A stretch of 64,000 nucleotides of DNA from Plazaster borealis (taxonomy: Eukaryota > Echinodermata > Asteroidea > Forcipulatida > Labidiasteridae): NCBI GenBank assembly GCA_021014325.1, contig CM037472.1, forward strand, positions 20,755,063 to 20,819,062, read 5' to 3'. This document shows, piece after piece, positions 44,651 through 56,013 of this stretch. Position 1 is the stretch's first letter; each line of letters opens with the position of its first letter. Under the pieces are notes generated by a model that saw only the letters and a program-made list of their open reading frames with translations, searched no databases and was not told the DNA's origin. A program made the translations under genes and the position numbers.

Positions 44651-44962
44651 ATTGCATGGTGAGGTATCAATGTATATTCGGTTTGCGGTAACACCATGTG
44701 TATAATACTTTGCTGCGTAGCTTGCTATTTATTCTACTGCCGCGGAGTAGATTTCGGAATTCGGGAGACTACTTAGTTCTAAAAAGAACTGTCCTGCTTA
44801 TTGACTCCTACCCGAGCGGAAGGTAGGAAATTGGCCGGGACTACTACTTTCGCTTAGTGGATCGAAGGGACTTCTAGTTATTATTTTCACTGCCGCAGAG
44901 TGACTTCTTAATATTGGTCTCAACGTTTTGAATAGCCTGCTATAGTCATCGTCAGGAGACAA
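44651..44962. repeat. dispersed repeat, second copy of 6308-6670
   Basis: ATTGCATGGTGAGGTATCAA, CTACTGCCGCGGAGTAGATT, CGGAATTCGGGAGACTACTT and CATCGTCAGGAGAC appear in the same order as in the first copy. Confidence 0.7.
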
Positions 44963-44969
44963 TGGAAGT

Positions 44970-45870
44970 TTGTTTTCTTCACACTTTGGTAAAAGCCTTT
45001 CGTCAAGGCCTTCGCGTCTTAGAAAGATGTGCAGCTGTGAGGCGTCTGGATGGGCGGAGAGTCCACATGCGCCCGAGTGGCGCAAAGCCACGAGTTGATT
45101 TTCCAACTTGAAGTTGGTTTTGTTCGTTTTAGATGTCCTATTGACCGTTTTACTTGTTTGGTTAGAAAAGTCCTTTTTTTGTTTCGTTTGTGGTATTGTT
45201 TGTTCGAGTCTGTCTTACATCTGCTGGTAAATTTGTCTTGCTCCTGTGATCCATTCTGTGCTGCGATTATTTCTTTTTTAATACACAATTTTAATCTATA
45301 GTCGCTGTATCGGATGTTTTTATTGCGGCCGTTTTTCCTATCAACTTTGTTTTTAAACAATCTCTATCAACGGACAAAAACCGTACCAGTCCTTCTTGCT
45401 CTGTGCAGTCCTGCAACATTCCATGCAGTCCGTTTGAAAATAAAGATATTTTCAGCAATAAAAACTAATTATGTTATTGTTCAGTTTGAAATAGGCCTAT
45501 GCATAATATATTCTGTGGCTCATTTTAGCATGTTACACGTATTTAATGCATTGTCCGTGTCTGTGAAAAAATGTGTGTCTTTCGCTTTGAAAATTCGTTG
45601 AGAGAAAAACAAAACCTTTAACAAATAATTATATGATATACATTTTCCGGTGCAAATCAGGCCATGCAAATGAAGATCTTTCTTGTTGTCCATAGACAGT
45701 TGCTTTATTAATTTTTTAAGGGCCTTTCTTCAATTATTAATGTTATTATAGGCATATTAAATCATTCATTCGACCACTCATTTCCGAAATGCATCTGACT
45801 TCTATAGGCCTAAGACTAAGAGTTTGTTCTAAAAGCTGACTTATACCATATACCCACTTGGAGACAAAGG
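44970..45870. other. intergenic, no supported gene
   Basis: Opposed open frames (45019-45360 minus, 45050-45301 plus) overlap and have no recognisable domain. The minus frame carries a GLDERLLPK-like segment that matches the inverted repeat at 46019-46145, so it is probably repeat-derived. Confidence 0.45.
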
Positions 45871-45919
45871 TGAATCAATCAATCATTCAATCAATCAATC
45901 ATTCAATCAATCAATCAAC
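45871..45919. repeat. (AATC)n microsatellite
   Basis: AATCAATC runs with interspersed ATTC units. Confidence 0.9.
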
Positions 45920-46018
45920 CGCAGCGCCGAAGAAAGGTTTTGACGCGTCACACAAAATAATACTAAATTATATCAAATCGTGCGTCGACTGAAACTGTGA
46001 AAAAATGGCCAGAGTCCA

Positions 46019-46148
46019 GCGTTCCTTAGCCTTTTGTCAAGGCCTTCGTGGCGCGGCGACTGGAAGGGGAGGTGACGCACAGTCGCGCTCTTCGCGGCTA
46101 CGAAGCTGTCCAAGCCACAAAGGCCTTGACAAAAGGCTAAGCGATGCT
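46019..46148. repeat. inverted repeat TTAGCCTTTTGTCAAGGCCT
   Basis: The left arm TTAGCCTTTTGTCAAGGCCT (46025-46044) is mirrored by AGGCCTTGACAAAAGGCTAA (about 46121-46140). The loop holds a second mirrored CTTCG..CGAAG pair. It is a probable small foldback element. Confidence 0.75.
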
Positions 46149-46756
46149 CGGCGTTCCACAATACCATCGCGCAACCGACTAGTCTCTATAATAAACCTGC
46201 CTTTAATTAGAGCGACATCGACAGAGGGCGACATAGCCAAAGTCCAGCACAATATCGATGCGTTTACAAACAAATACTGTTTTCTTCTTCAGCTGATTAT
46301 CTGTTCGGTTATGTCATGATAAGGGGTAGCATGCAGAGCGTGATATCATTGCCGCCGTTTACTGATCGAGAAAATGCTTCATGCCATAACAAACGGTGCA
46401 ACCAGTACGTTTACAGGAACCACAACTTGAACTCCTCTCTCCAGTTCTAACTTCTAAATTCTATGAAATCTAGCCTCCCGGTCGGTGTGTACTTTGTGTG
46501 GTGGTTGACTAACTCACTGTTGCGTGCTCGGTCGTTAGTACGTAACAATTAATAATTATCCTTCTGTTTTCGTTCGGCCTGTTGACTCGCTCTGGCATAA
46601 TTTGAACGGGAGACGTTTCTGCTGATAGTGATACTACACCGTACACCACCACCACCACTCCAGCCAGACCACCTACAACACCATCCACATCCACTGTCTG
46701 TATGTACGTATCTTCGGCAAAAATGCTGATTCTATCCATCCCGATCAGAGCAGGTC

Positions 46757-46806
46757 AGAAGTCCTTGCTCTATGCTCTATCTGATCTGACCATAGAGCAA
46801 GGTCCC
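46757..46806. repeat. short hairpin CCTTGCTCTATG
   Basis: CCTTGCTCTATG is mirrored by CATAGAGCAAGG about 25 bases on. Confidence 0.7.
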
Positions 46807-46861
46807 CATCATACCAAGGACTGACCTATTAAATATGAATTTTATGATATTTCTCTACTCT

Positions 46862-47026
46862 AGCGCTGTACTCCTTTAAAAAAAATTGTTGACATTTTGA
46901 TTTTTTCATACTACCTGCACTAGCTCAGAGCTACAGTACTACAGGTAGTAGGAGTACTACAGTACTAGCTTAGGTTTGACCGAAGATGTTAATTTTTTTT
47001 TTTAAGGAGTACAGCGCCCCAGTTTT
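46862..47026. mobile_element. GCGCTGTACTCCTT MITE
   Basis: The left end GCGCTGTACTCCTTTAAAAA mirrors the right end TTTTTAAGGAGTACAGCGC. The interior has mirrored CTACCTG/CAGGTAG words. Confidence 0.8.
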
Positions 47027-47235
47027 TATACTGGTTCTAAATATTTCTCCATCAATGATGATAGGTCAAATTATTAAATTCTTACTTAGACTAAGACTTG
47101 AGAGTACAAAATGAGTCTTTACCTTCACATTGGTTTGTTTTTGTCTTCATGATGGGATCCAGCGTTCCCCACACTGTCACTAGATAAAAAATGTTGACAA
47201 AAATTATGAAGCAGGATGAAATTATGGTTACACAC

Positions 47236-47397
47236 CCATGTTCCGACACCCCATATGTATTTTCCTTATCCCAACTCTAACCCAAAGCCAACCCTATCCC
47301 TAAACCCTAAACTCTAGCATGCAGATCACGAGGGTTAGGCCTATTGGAAAATAGGGTTGTCTGAACATATAGGGGTGTTGGAACATAGAGGAGTCAC
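47236..47397. repeat. foldback with GTTCCGACACCCC ends
   Basis: GTTCCGACACCCC at the left mirrors GGGGTGTTGGAAC at the right. CCCTAAACCCTAAAC-like words lie inside. Confidence 0.65.
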
Positions 47398-47767
47398 CAA
47401 AGTTATGATTCCTTATACTTTATTAGGGGTTCACCTGTTTTTATTATCGTGGTCGATCAGAATAAAAGATGTTCACCAACCTTAGTGAAGTGCCCAGGTA
47501 TATTTGTTGTTGAAGTATTACTTTTCTCTTTGACATAACACGATTACCACTGTGGCTTGATTAAATTCATCTTTGATTAAAACTCTGAAAATGTGCTTAG
47601 AGCGGTGTAGTTGCAATTTAATCATTACCCTCTATTCTCCTGATGGTTGCAACTGCGCTTGCCGTCACATCACAAAATAATTGTAAAATGTGAAAACTGA
47701 ATTTTGATTTCATTTTCTCATTTTATCAAAATCAGTTATTCCTATTCAAATCCCACGGAGAAGTGTC

Positions 47768-48143
47768 ATGGCTTCCAATTTGTCAAACTCACAGACACTA
47801 AGTATGAAGAACAATGGGTTCCTGAACGAGGATGCAAAACTCAAATTGGTCGGTACTAGTCCATATGCCAGTCATCACAGCGGTGGAGGCGAGGGTGACA
47901 GTATGACGCTTGCGTCAGGGAGCCAGCCGTCTACTAGCAGTGCATCCAAAACTTCTGAGAAGACGCCCCTGTACCGTGACCCATTAGATGCACAGACAAT
48001 GTTACCTGGCATGATGCAAGCGTATAAGTCACTCATCTCAAGTGTTGGGGAGGATCCTGATAGACAAGGATTGAAGAAGACGCCAGAAAGAGCTGCCAAG
48101 GCTCTGATGTACTTCACCAAAGGGTACGAACAGAAAATTCAAG
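47768..48143 (+). CDS. GCH1: GTP cyclohydrolase 1, exon 1 only
   Basis: It encodes 125 residues plus one base, then a strong donor AAG|GTAAGG. Residues 1-75 are a variable Ser/Gly-rich N-terminus. From [20 protein letters not shown] on, the sequence follows the enzyme family: [14 protein letters not shown], then [15 protein letters not shown] cyclohydrolase 1 converts GTP to dihydroneopterin triphosphate, the first step of tetrahydrobiopterin synthesis, as a cytosolic decamer. The zinc-binding Cys/His residues lie in later exons, which I could not find before 64000. In human GCH1 the first exon also ends shortly after FFTKGY. The ATG has GTCATGG context. Confidence 0.93.
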
Positions 48144-48164
48144 GTAAGGGAAACAGCTTTTTGT

Positions 48165-48350
48165 GCGCACATATACGCGAATTGTTTCACGACATTGCAT
48201 ACGTGTGCGCACATATTCACGAATTGTTTCATGACATTGCATATGTATGCGCATATATTTGCGAATTGTTTCACGACATTGCATACTTGTGCGCATACAT
48301 TCGCGAATTGTTTCACGACATTGCATACGTATGCGCACATGTTTGCGATA
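48165..48350. repeat. 42-bp minisatellite beside GCH1 exon 1
   Basis: About four and a half units with the core GAATTGTTTCACGACATTGC and GCGCACAT spacers. The period is divisible by three and stop-free, so the GCH1 frame stays open through the donor as a 14-residue repeat ([14 protein letters not shown]). Antisense frames are open too. Confidence 0.95.
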
Positions 48351-48504
48351 TGCGATGTCCCTTCAGGGCCACCATACCCTTGAGTGATTTACTACATCAT
48401 GTACATTAGGATTCTTCCTCCACTCTAACAAAATCCAACACTATTTTGGTAAACTTAAAACACCCAAACTGTTGGACAATGATTATGGAGGTATACCTAC
48501 ATGT

Positions 48505-48917
48505 AGTCTGTAGGTAATGACTCTGAAAATTATGGCAATAAAAACTTACTTGGTAAAAAGTACAGCAGTTTTGGATAGGCTAGTGCATTTTGAGAAACTT
48601 TTCACTTAGAAGTACTGCGGTTATGGAAAAAGATATCACTTTTTATCCCAACAAATTTGATCTGAGAAACGTTACTGACAGTACCGGTTAACGTTTCTCA
48701 GATTTTGTATTCCAATTGTAGATTATTCTTCCTGCGTGAACGTAACCGCTCCAGATTTTCGGCAATATCTCAAAATAACCTGTGAAAATATCATCTCAAA
48801 AGGTGGTAGCACCTTTTGAGATGATATTTTCACAGGTTATTTTTATGGTATATATCTACAACTAGATGATTGAAACAAACAGTGGGTTCCAATTACCAAT
48901 GTATACAGACCCTTTAA
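48505..48917. mobile_element. MITE related to 21822-22110, with inner hairpin
   Basis: It shares ACTTAGAAGTACTGCGGTTA and TTCTTCCTGCGTG with the intron 2 copy and ends ATACAGACCCTTTAA. At 48772-48843 it holds a perfect inverted repeat of two 34-base arms around GTAG. Confidence 0.75.
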
Positions 48918-49064
48918 GCATTAGTTGTAACTAGCGTGTTGTTATTCTAACAAAATAAAACATTAACATGAAGCTGGATTTTGATGGGCAGGTGGAAAAA
49001 TCCACAAGACAACAGGGATAGTACACCAGTGTGTAGCTCAACATTTTTACTGGATAAGGGTCCG

Positions 49065-52000
49065 ATTTTACTAACGCCTTTTGATCATCGCAAATGCCGA
49101 AACCGATCACTAAATCCAAAATCCATCGCAACTTAGCGATGGGTTTGTGATAACGATTTCACTAAATCTTTGTGACGAATTTACTCATCGCACAAACATT
49201 ATTAGCGATGACAATCTCGGATGACTCGTTAGTGGCCGCAAAGTATAAGTTCATCGCAAATTTATTACAAATTTGCGCAATTTTATGTGTTCAGATTATA
49301 CTAGCGCTGTAGGCCTACGTCTTGACATAAGTTGTCCGTGAATTAATGAGTAAAATGACGTTTTATTTACTCTTCGCGGTCTTTTACTGTGAGACCTGGG
49401 ATACCAACAATGCAGTTGGCTGATGACACCTTTCAGCAACCCGGCGACTGCCGACCGAAAGAGCTGTTACAATCTGTAAAAAAAAGACACCTCCTTCTAT
49501 TGGGGCAAGTTATTTTAACCAGCATTTTACCTAAAATTAATGTATTAATATTGCATCAACAAATCGCCCTTTCCGATTTAAAATTATGTTCCACTTGCTC
49601 AACAGTTTTGACGAATATTTCGGGCATTTAGAAATGCCCAATTAGGCCTTGGGGGGAGGGGAGTAAAAATTGTAAAAAGCTGTCTCCACCTTTTGAGATT
49701 GAAAGTATGTCAGACGGAAATTAATTAAGCCGTAAATTAATTAAGCCGTAAATAATTTGTACATGTGCTGGTAAGCTTAGTAATGTAATGAGATTCAATT
49801 TTTTATGTTGACATCTCTTTAGGATTATTTCAAACGACTCGTCACTTTGACAGTGTCAGACATTTACACTGTCAGAATGAAAAACTCTCATTCTCATACA
49901 TGAATTTAACCAGAATTTAACTAAGTTTTGTCAGATTTTCATCAATCTCAATGTTACAAAGTCTTTACAAAATTGTATACAAAATGAAATAGGGCAATTC
50001 CACGCAAGTGCGACACGAGGGTCAAAATTTCAAAATGCTTTTTTCTCAAATATCTTTTGCAAAATTGATAGAGTATATTTTGAAGTTTCTAGAAATGAAA
50101 AAAAAAATGATCCAGACCAAATATTTTGTAAGTTACAGCACTCTGAAGTTGACGCTACGTTAAATGGCACCAATCATAGGTAAGAACACAAAACTTAGTT
50201 CTTTTGGTATTTTTCATTTATCTAATGACACTTATTTTATTTTGTTTGGTTAAAATAACAACTCTCAGTGTCTATCTTTAGGAAAATAACTTTAATTAAT
50301 ATTAAATTAATGTTAGATACCTATAATGTGCCGTCAAATGAACGCTTATGTTAGGCTTAGTGTAATGTCAGTCACAAAAAATTAAGATTTTTTTCATAAA
50401 AGTATACATGAAAGCAATTAAAATCTGCCCTTCATTATTTTCTTAGTATGGGGTCAGGGTAGAGCAGTAATGTTATCAAGCGGGTAAATAATTGTTGTTT
50501 AATTTTTTTAATTAATTGAACAAAAGTGTAATGTCAGTCACATGTAATGTCAGTCACGACATTGTAATGTCAGTCACATTTTTACATGAGTCAATGGAAA
50601 AGATTTTAAACAGTGGATGGACTGATAACTTGTCTATTACTTACAATGCAACTAAAATGAAGGTCATATAATCCTGAAACAATGCTCTTGGATCTGTTAA
50701 TTTGTATTTTTAATCAAATTTATCCATCTTTTACAGGTAAAAACATGGATTTGTAAGGTGAAATGTACTCAATACAAAGGCACATTATTTATTGTGAATA
50801 TTTGTCATTGATCAAAGTAAAAGTAATACTTTTTTTTTTAGATAGGGTCATATTTACTACAAGAGTCTCACACTACACAAGTTTTACAAGAGAGTAAGGA
50901 GGATACTACAAGACAGCAGCAGAGATGGGCTGAGTGCAGGAAAACAAAGGAAGCGTAGGGTTAACAAAAAGAAAAAAAGAGGAGCTCAAGCTATAATATA
51001 AGACTGAATAGAAGAAACTCTGAACAGAGAGATGTAATCAAAATAGAGAGAGGGTATTCAGATGTCATAATCTTAAGAAGCAGAGACCAGCACAATCAGC
51101 TGATCCATCTCCTTCAAAGTTGAGGATACTTTAACATCTCCTACATACACTAGATCGACTTGATGGATACAGATGGATACAGAGTGCTGTTTTGATGGGA
51201 AGGACAAGACTGTTTTGTGGAATATTGTACTTGAATGCGTGCAAAGTAAATGTGAACTGATCTGCTACTCCACCAAGGTGGAGATTACAAAGTGGTGTTG
51301 GTTGGTTCAACCTTAAATTATGTCTAGATTTAACAACACAGGCCTCAAAATATCCCAGGCCACCCTCAGCAATTGCCGTGGTGCCGTGTGCTTTTGCTTT
51401 GGTGCCCTTCTCCAATGTTTCAGTACAAATTTACATTTTCCTCACAGAGTACCCCTAACCAGAGGAAAATTGCAGTGCCCCTTCAAGAGCAATGTTCAAG
51501 GCCTGGTAACAATGTGGTAGCCAATACCTTGGAACCTGACCACCATCTGACAATGTTAGTGTTCGATTTTTTTTGTACTTTCATGTTGTATCTATTTTGA
51601 TCTAAGTACATTTTATAGATCGGCTCCTGATGAACTACACAACTTTCTTGGTGTATTGCAAATTGAAAAAATAAAATAAATAGAATCTTACAGAATGTTG
51701 CTTACTGGTTAGGATGGAAGAGTCCATGTAAATGTTTTGATTACAATCTAGTTGGCATGTGTTTTTAGCAGTCATGTTAAATATATCCCAATGCTTGAAA
51801 ATTCTGAAATAGTAGTTTTAAACTTTTCAGTCTTTTCTTCTCTCAATTTTTTCATGCATGTGAAAAGCTACATTTACACAATTGTTATTATACTGACAGA
51901 GTTTATTTTACTAAAAAAAGGGAGCACCCATCTCTTCCTTCATGTATCCATTTTTGTCAATATAAAAATTCATCTCAAATTCTAAATGACAGCTTAATTT

Positions 52001-52975
52001 TTATCTTTTAAAAAATATTTTATGTATTTTATAATACATTTTATCACATTTAATGCATGTTTCAACCTTTAAACATATGAAAATTATAGTTATTCCCTTA
52101 ATATAGCATTAAACAATTCATTGATACTTCTCTTGTTGACAGAATTTGTTTTGTTTTTGTGTTAAATTGTTGTTACTGTCATTACAGCAGATGTTATGAA
52201 TGCATAATGTCAGTCACGGTAATGTCAGTCACAAAGGTTAATTTGCATAACTGTAAAAAAATTCATGAAGAGTTTTTCCCATCTAACTACAAGTTTTGGT
52301 TACCCTATCAGATATAATGTTCATATGGATTTAGATCTGTAGCACTTTTAACTTGAAGAGAAATTTTAAAAACATACACAACACTTTTTGGTTGCGTCGC
52401 TTTTTGTAATGTCAGTCACGGCAGTAAACAACCCCCCTAGTCGGAAAAGCTGAACATGAAATTTCAAAGTTTCAATACTGTATTGTGTATTCAGGTCCTA
52501 GTATCCCCCTTGCCAAACATGGTTCAGATGGCTGTCATTGTTTAGACATCAGAGCTGATTAGATATTCAAAATTAGTGAAAAATGTAATGTCAGTCATGC
52601 TGGAATTGCCCAATACAAGTTGAATTTGATTTCATGTGGACTTTTTTTTAAATGAATGGCTAGAATTTTAAACAAAGGTCCGCCTGTTGTTATTTTTGAT
52701 GCACCAGCATGAATCCGATTTACCATGCATAATGTTCTAATCAAACCGCGGCAACAAAAGTCTTGACATGTTTCCATTGCCAACACGTGACGAGTGGTGA
52801 TTTTGCTGGTGGGTTATGTCGAAGTTCACTACTTTTAGCCTCGAACAAAACGTTTATTTTCCTTTTTATATCATCACAACTGCGAAGGCGATGGATTTGC
52901 AGTTTGCAGTTTGCGATCTCATCACAAGTGTGTTAGCGATGATCACAAACGGGGACTTTAGTGAAATCGGCCCCA
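49065..52975. mobile_element. GGG(T/C)CCGATTTCACTAA element
   Basis: The left GGGTCCGATTTTACTAACGC..TTTTGATCATCGC and the right GCGATGATCACAAACGGGGA..TTTAGTGAAATCGGCCCC form inverted ends of about 40 bases. ATCGCAAA/TTTGCGAT words fill the margins. No transposase is recognised. Confidence 0.65.
49991..52610. mobile_element. GGGCAATTCCA element with TAATGTCAGTCAC motifs
   Basis: The ends GGGCAATTCCACGC and GCTGGAATTGCCC are inverted over about 11 bases, with AATA on both outer sides. Eight TAATGTCAGTCA(C/T) motifs lie inside (about 50361, 50528-50580, 52205-52230, 52407, 52585). The central 50850-51560 part may be a decayed gene but no domain can be named. Confidence 0.6.
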
Positions 52976-53454
52976 GAATTAAATCTCTAGCAGTCATGTA
53001 CAATTAACCATAGAGTCATTTGCTCTTTGATCACGGCACAGAAATTCACAGGATTTTTTGCTGTACCTAGAAATCCTTAAATAACGTTTGTTGTGATTGT
53101 TTTCTTCTGTTACAAGTTTAGTTTAGTTTGATGAGTATGAAATTATCTTTACAATGGTTTGCACAGTTGTTTTGTTTGCTTAAATACCAACTTGAAGCTT
53201 TGAGTTTGGAAACAATAAGACAGATCAACTAAAATTAAGAATCGATGATTGTGTACAAATAAACATTTGTTGCATGGAAAGTTGTACACGAAAGTTTTTC
53301 AACTGTACTGTCGTCTCAAACAAAAAATAAAAAAAGTGATTGAAAGTAGTCACAGCATACCTTTGGAAATAAAAACGAATTCCTCTGTTACTTAATTTGA
53401 ACTTAAGCACAAGGAGAAGATTTATCTCATTTATAGGTAAGTATACTTCAATAC

Positions 53455-53805
53455 TCAATTCAATTCAATTCAATTTATCCATTTATTAGTCATGTTAAAA
53501 AGCACATGAAATTCCTCTTCCTGGTGCGAAAAGCAGCCTATATATAAAAATACATAAAACACATACAACCACATTATGACACACCACTCAGTGTCTTTAA
53601 ATTATTTCAAAAATTATAAATACATAGAGGAGGCAGTTATTCAATAAAAACCAGCAACAACAATAAGAAATGCAAAAACACAGACTACACACAAAATTCC
53701 CCCTCCCCTTCCTAAGTTAAAACTCTCTCCGGTGATTTTTGTTAAACATTTGAATTGCACTGGGTAAAAAAGAAAACTTATTGCGGTTAGTCCGCAAATG
53801 AGCTT
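53455..53805. repeat. (AATTC)n-tailed repeat, second copy
   Basis: CAATTCAATTCAATTTATCC opens an A-rich element like 20391-20640. It interrupts the CAGGGCTC element. Confidence 0.55.
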
Positions 53806-54342
53806 GTAAGAATTGAAAGATTTTTATTACACTGAAAGTCAACATTTAAACAACAAAACCACAAGATCACGGGAATGTCCATTCATGTCCATTCATGAGT
53901 TTACTGGCCCAATGCTAAAATCTTGGGCCTGCGGTCGAGTGTAAATTTGGAGCCCTGGTAGTAAAAGCTTAAAGCACCTATTAAATTCTGATGATTAATG
54001 AATTGAAAAAGTACTAAGCTACACGATGTGAGGTCTAGTGGTGATTGTGTAGTTACTCGGGCCCTGCCATGTTTGTGTGCATACGTGTGTATACACTGTA
54101 TAATGCACTAATGTACATTGGATGCAGAATCTAACGAGGGTGCTTGCTGATAAGTTCTGGTTCAATCTCCAACTTTACTAACATGTTCACACCTTATGGA
54201 ACCAATCATGGGAAAAATTGCTCTATATAATGACCCTTCCCCAAAACAGTGACCAAAGATCGTGTACCATATTGATTTGGAATCAATAATATTTATTTAT
54301 TGAATGAATTATGGAGCCATTGAGTCTGGGTTGACTGTCAGC

Positions 54343-54551
54343 GGTCCAAATTTCATATGAGCTGCTTCAGCCAAAAATAGTGCTCAACAAACTTCTGCTA
54401 AGCACAAATTAGCAGGAAACCAGTCACAGATGGTACATATGAAGTGGCAGTTTGGCTGGTCAACTTGTTCATCATGGTGTGGTAAGCACAATTGTTTTGT
54501 GCTGAGCTATTTTCTGTGTGTGTGCTTAAGCAGCTCGATGAAATTGGGCCC
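54343..54551. mobile_element. GGGCCCAATTTCAT foldback element
   Basis: GGTCCAAATTTCATATGAGC at the left and GCAGCTCGATGAAATTGGGC at the right are inverted. Confidence 0.75.
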
Positions 54552-54845
54552 AGATGTTTTCAATTGATCCATGGACTGTTAAATTTGAATGGTCTTTAAC
54601 TCACAAATCTCAAAGTACATGTAGGATTTGGAAATCCTATAAATGTGTTCATCTTTACAGCAAAAATAAAAGGGAGTCTGAGCATGGCTCAAATTTCAAG
54701 GTAATCTCTACATATTTACTAATGTTTCTAGACCCTGTATATGTACAACAGTGCTCATAGGTTATTTTTTCTTCTTCTGGTCTATGGACATTTTTACAAG
54801 AACAGAGTAAGTTTCGTTCTTCCTTTTTTTTGCAGTTTATCACCA

Positions 54846-55043
54846 GGGCCCAATTTCATAGAGCTGCTTAAGCAGAAAATATTGCTTTAATAACAATGTT
54901 TTGCTTAGCGGAAATGAGCAGGATACCAGTCACAAATTGTTTATGTGACATGGTAGTTTGGCTGGTAACCTTATTCTGGTAAGCATAATTTTGTTGTGCT
55001 TGGCTACTTTTTGTGCTTAAGTTGCTCTATGAAATTGGGCCCA
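54846..55043. mobile_element. GGGCCCAATTTCAT foldback element, good copy
   Basis: GGGCCCAATTTCATAGAGCT at the left. TTGCTCTATGAAATTGGGCC at the right. Confidence 0.85.
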
Positions 55044-55044
55044 G

Positions 55045-56005
55045 GTAAAACCGTGTAAAATAATTATGAATGAAACTCTGAAATTGAGAGAAGAATTATA
55101 AAAGAACAAATGTGGAGAGAAAAAAAAACAGCAGCTGGACTTGATTGAACGTAATTCTTTGGACACTTGCTCAAATAACCGCAGTCCAGTTTACATTTGT
55201 GAACAAGTATTTCATACAATCCTGTGTCAGAGATATTATTGTTAAATTAATGGTTTTTAAAAACTGCATTGCAGTAAACAAAAAAGGAAAAATCCTCTCT
55301 GACATGTTGTGCCCAAGTGCCTGACGTAAAGAGAGATTTTCACTTTGAGGCACGGCAACCTGTTGATGAAATGCAGCATGCTTCAACTTTGACATTTTGA
55401 CCATATCCCATGAACAATCAATAGATGCTTGAGGCCCTCTTGAAATTGCTCTCTTTTGACAGAAAACTGTGCTGAGTAAACAGTGAAGTAATTAAAAACA
55501 CACTGATACAAAAGAAATTAAAATCAGCAAACTAGTTGCAACTATTCCCAACCTCTGCTGTTAGAATGTACTCATTAAGAAAAAAGATGTAATAAAAACA
55601 CCTGCTTCGCATACGTGATTGGGTTCAGTTTGGATGACGTAAACGGTTATTTGCACTCGCCGTGACACATTTCCGTGTGTGCTTGAACTGATTGGAGTTC
55701 TAAGCAGACGTGTGTACATGGATACTTGTACATAATCAAAATGCAAACTTGTTTAAAAAATCAACAAGAGAGTGTTTTTAAGTTTAATATGTTCTGTGAT
55801 TGATAGTTCACTTGAATGGGAATGATGTTGGTATACTGTATTTGTTTATGGTGTTTGTATACATGTACAGATGCATGCGTGTTTTATAATACATTTGTTT
55901 CAGTTTGTAATACATTATTCACAGAGCAAACATGCATAGAAACACTAGGTTTGAACTTTACTTTGTATTAGTAATGAAGACACGATTCCAAGAAGTTTTG
56001 AAGCT
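55045..56005. other. GCH1 intron 1 section, no feature seen
   Basis: Unique AT-rich sequence. Short open frames lack support. Confidence 0.5.
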
Positions 56006-56013
56006 GAGCATAG

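Larger units (their letters stand above)
48990..53957. mobile_element. CAGGGCTC foldback element broken by insertions
   Basis: The left part ends GTAGCTCAACATTTTTACTGGA near 49065. It resumes near 52973 (CAGAATTAAATCTC) and again at 53395 (AGATTTATCTCATTTATAGG) and 53806 (GTAAGAATTGAAAGATTT), ending AATTTGGAGCCCTGG. The order matches 7751-8108. Between 52985 and 53395 there is further unmatched sequence. Confidence 0.55.

Noticed and set aside
44798..45360. Overlapping minus-strand frames with a GLDERLLPK segment
   Set aside because: The segment matches a neighbouring inverted repeat, the frames overlap each other and an opposite frame, and no domain is recognisable.
47290..47320. Interstitial telomere repeat
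   Set aside because: Only a few CCCTAAAC-like words, inside a foldback element; too short and irregular.
48038..48340. Minus-strand frames with CNVVKQFAN repeats
   Set aside because: Antisense shadow of the 42-bp minisatellite and GCH1 exon 1.
47768..48409. 213-codon frame taken as a complete protein
   Set aside because: The GCH1 domain breaks off at a strong splice donor and lacks its catalytic part, so the tail is intron read-through.
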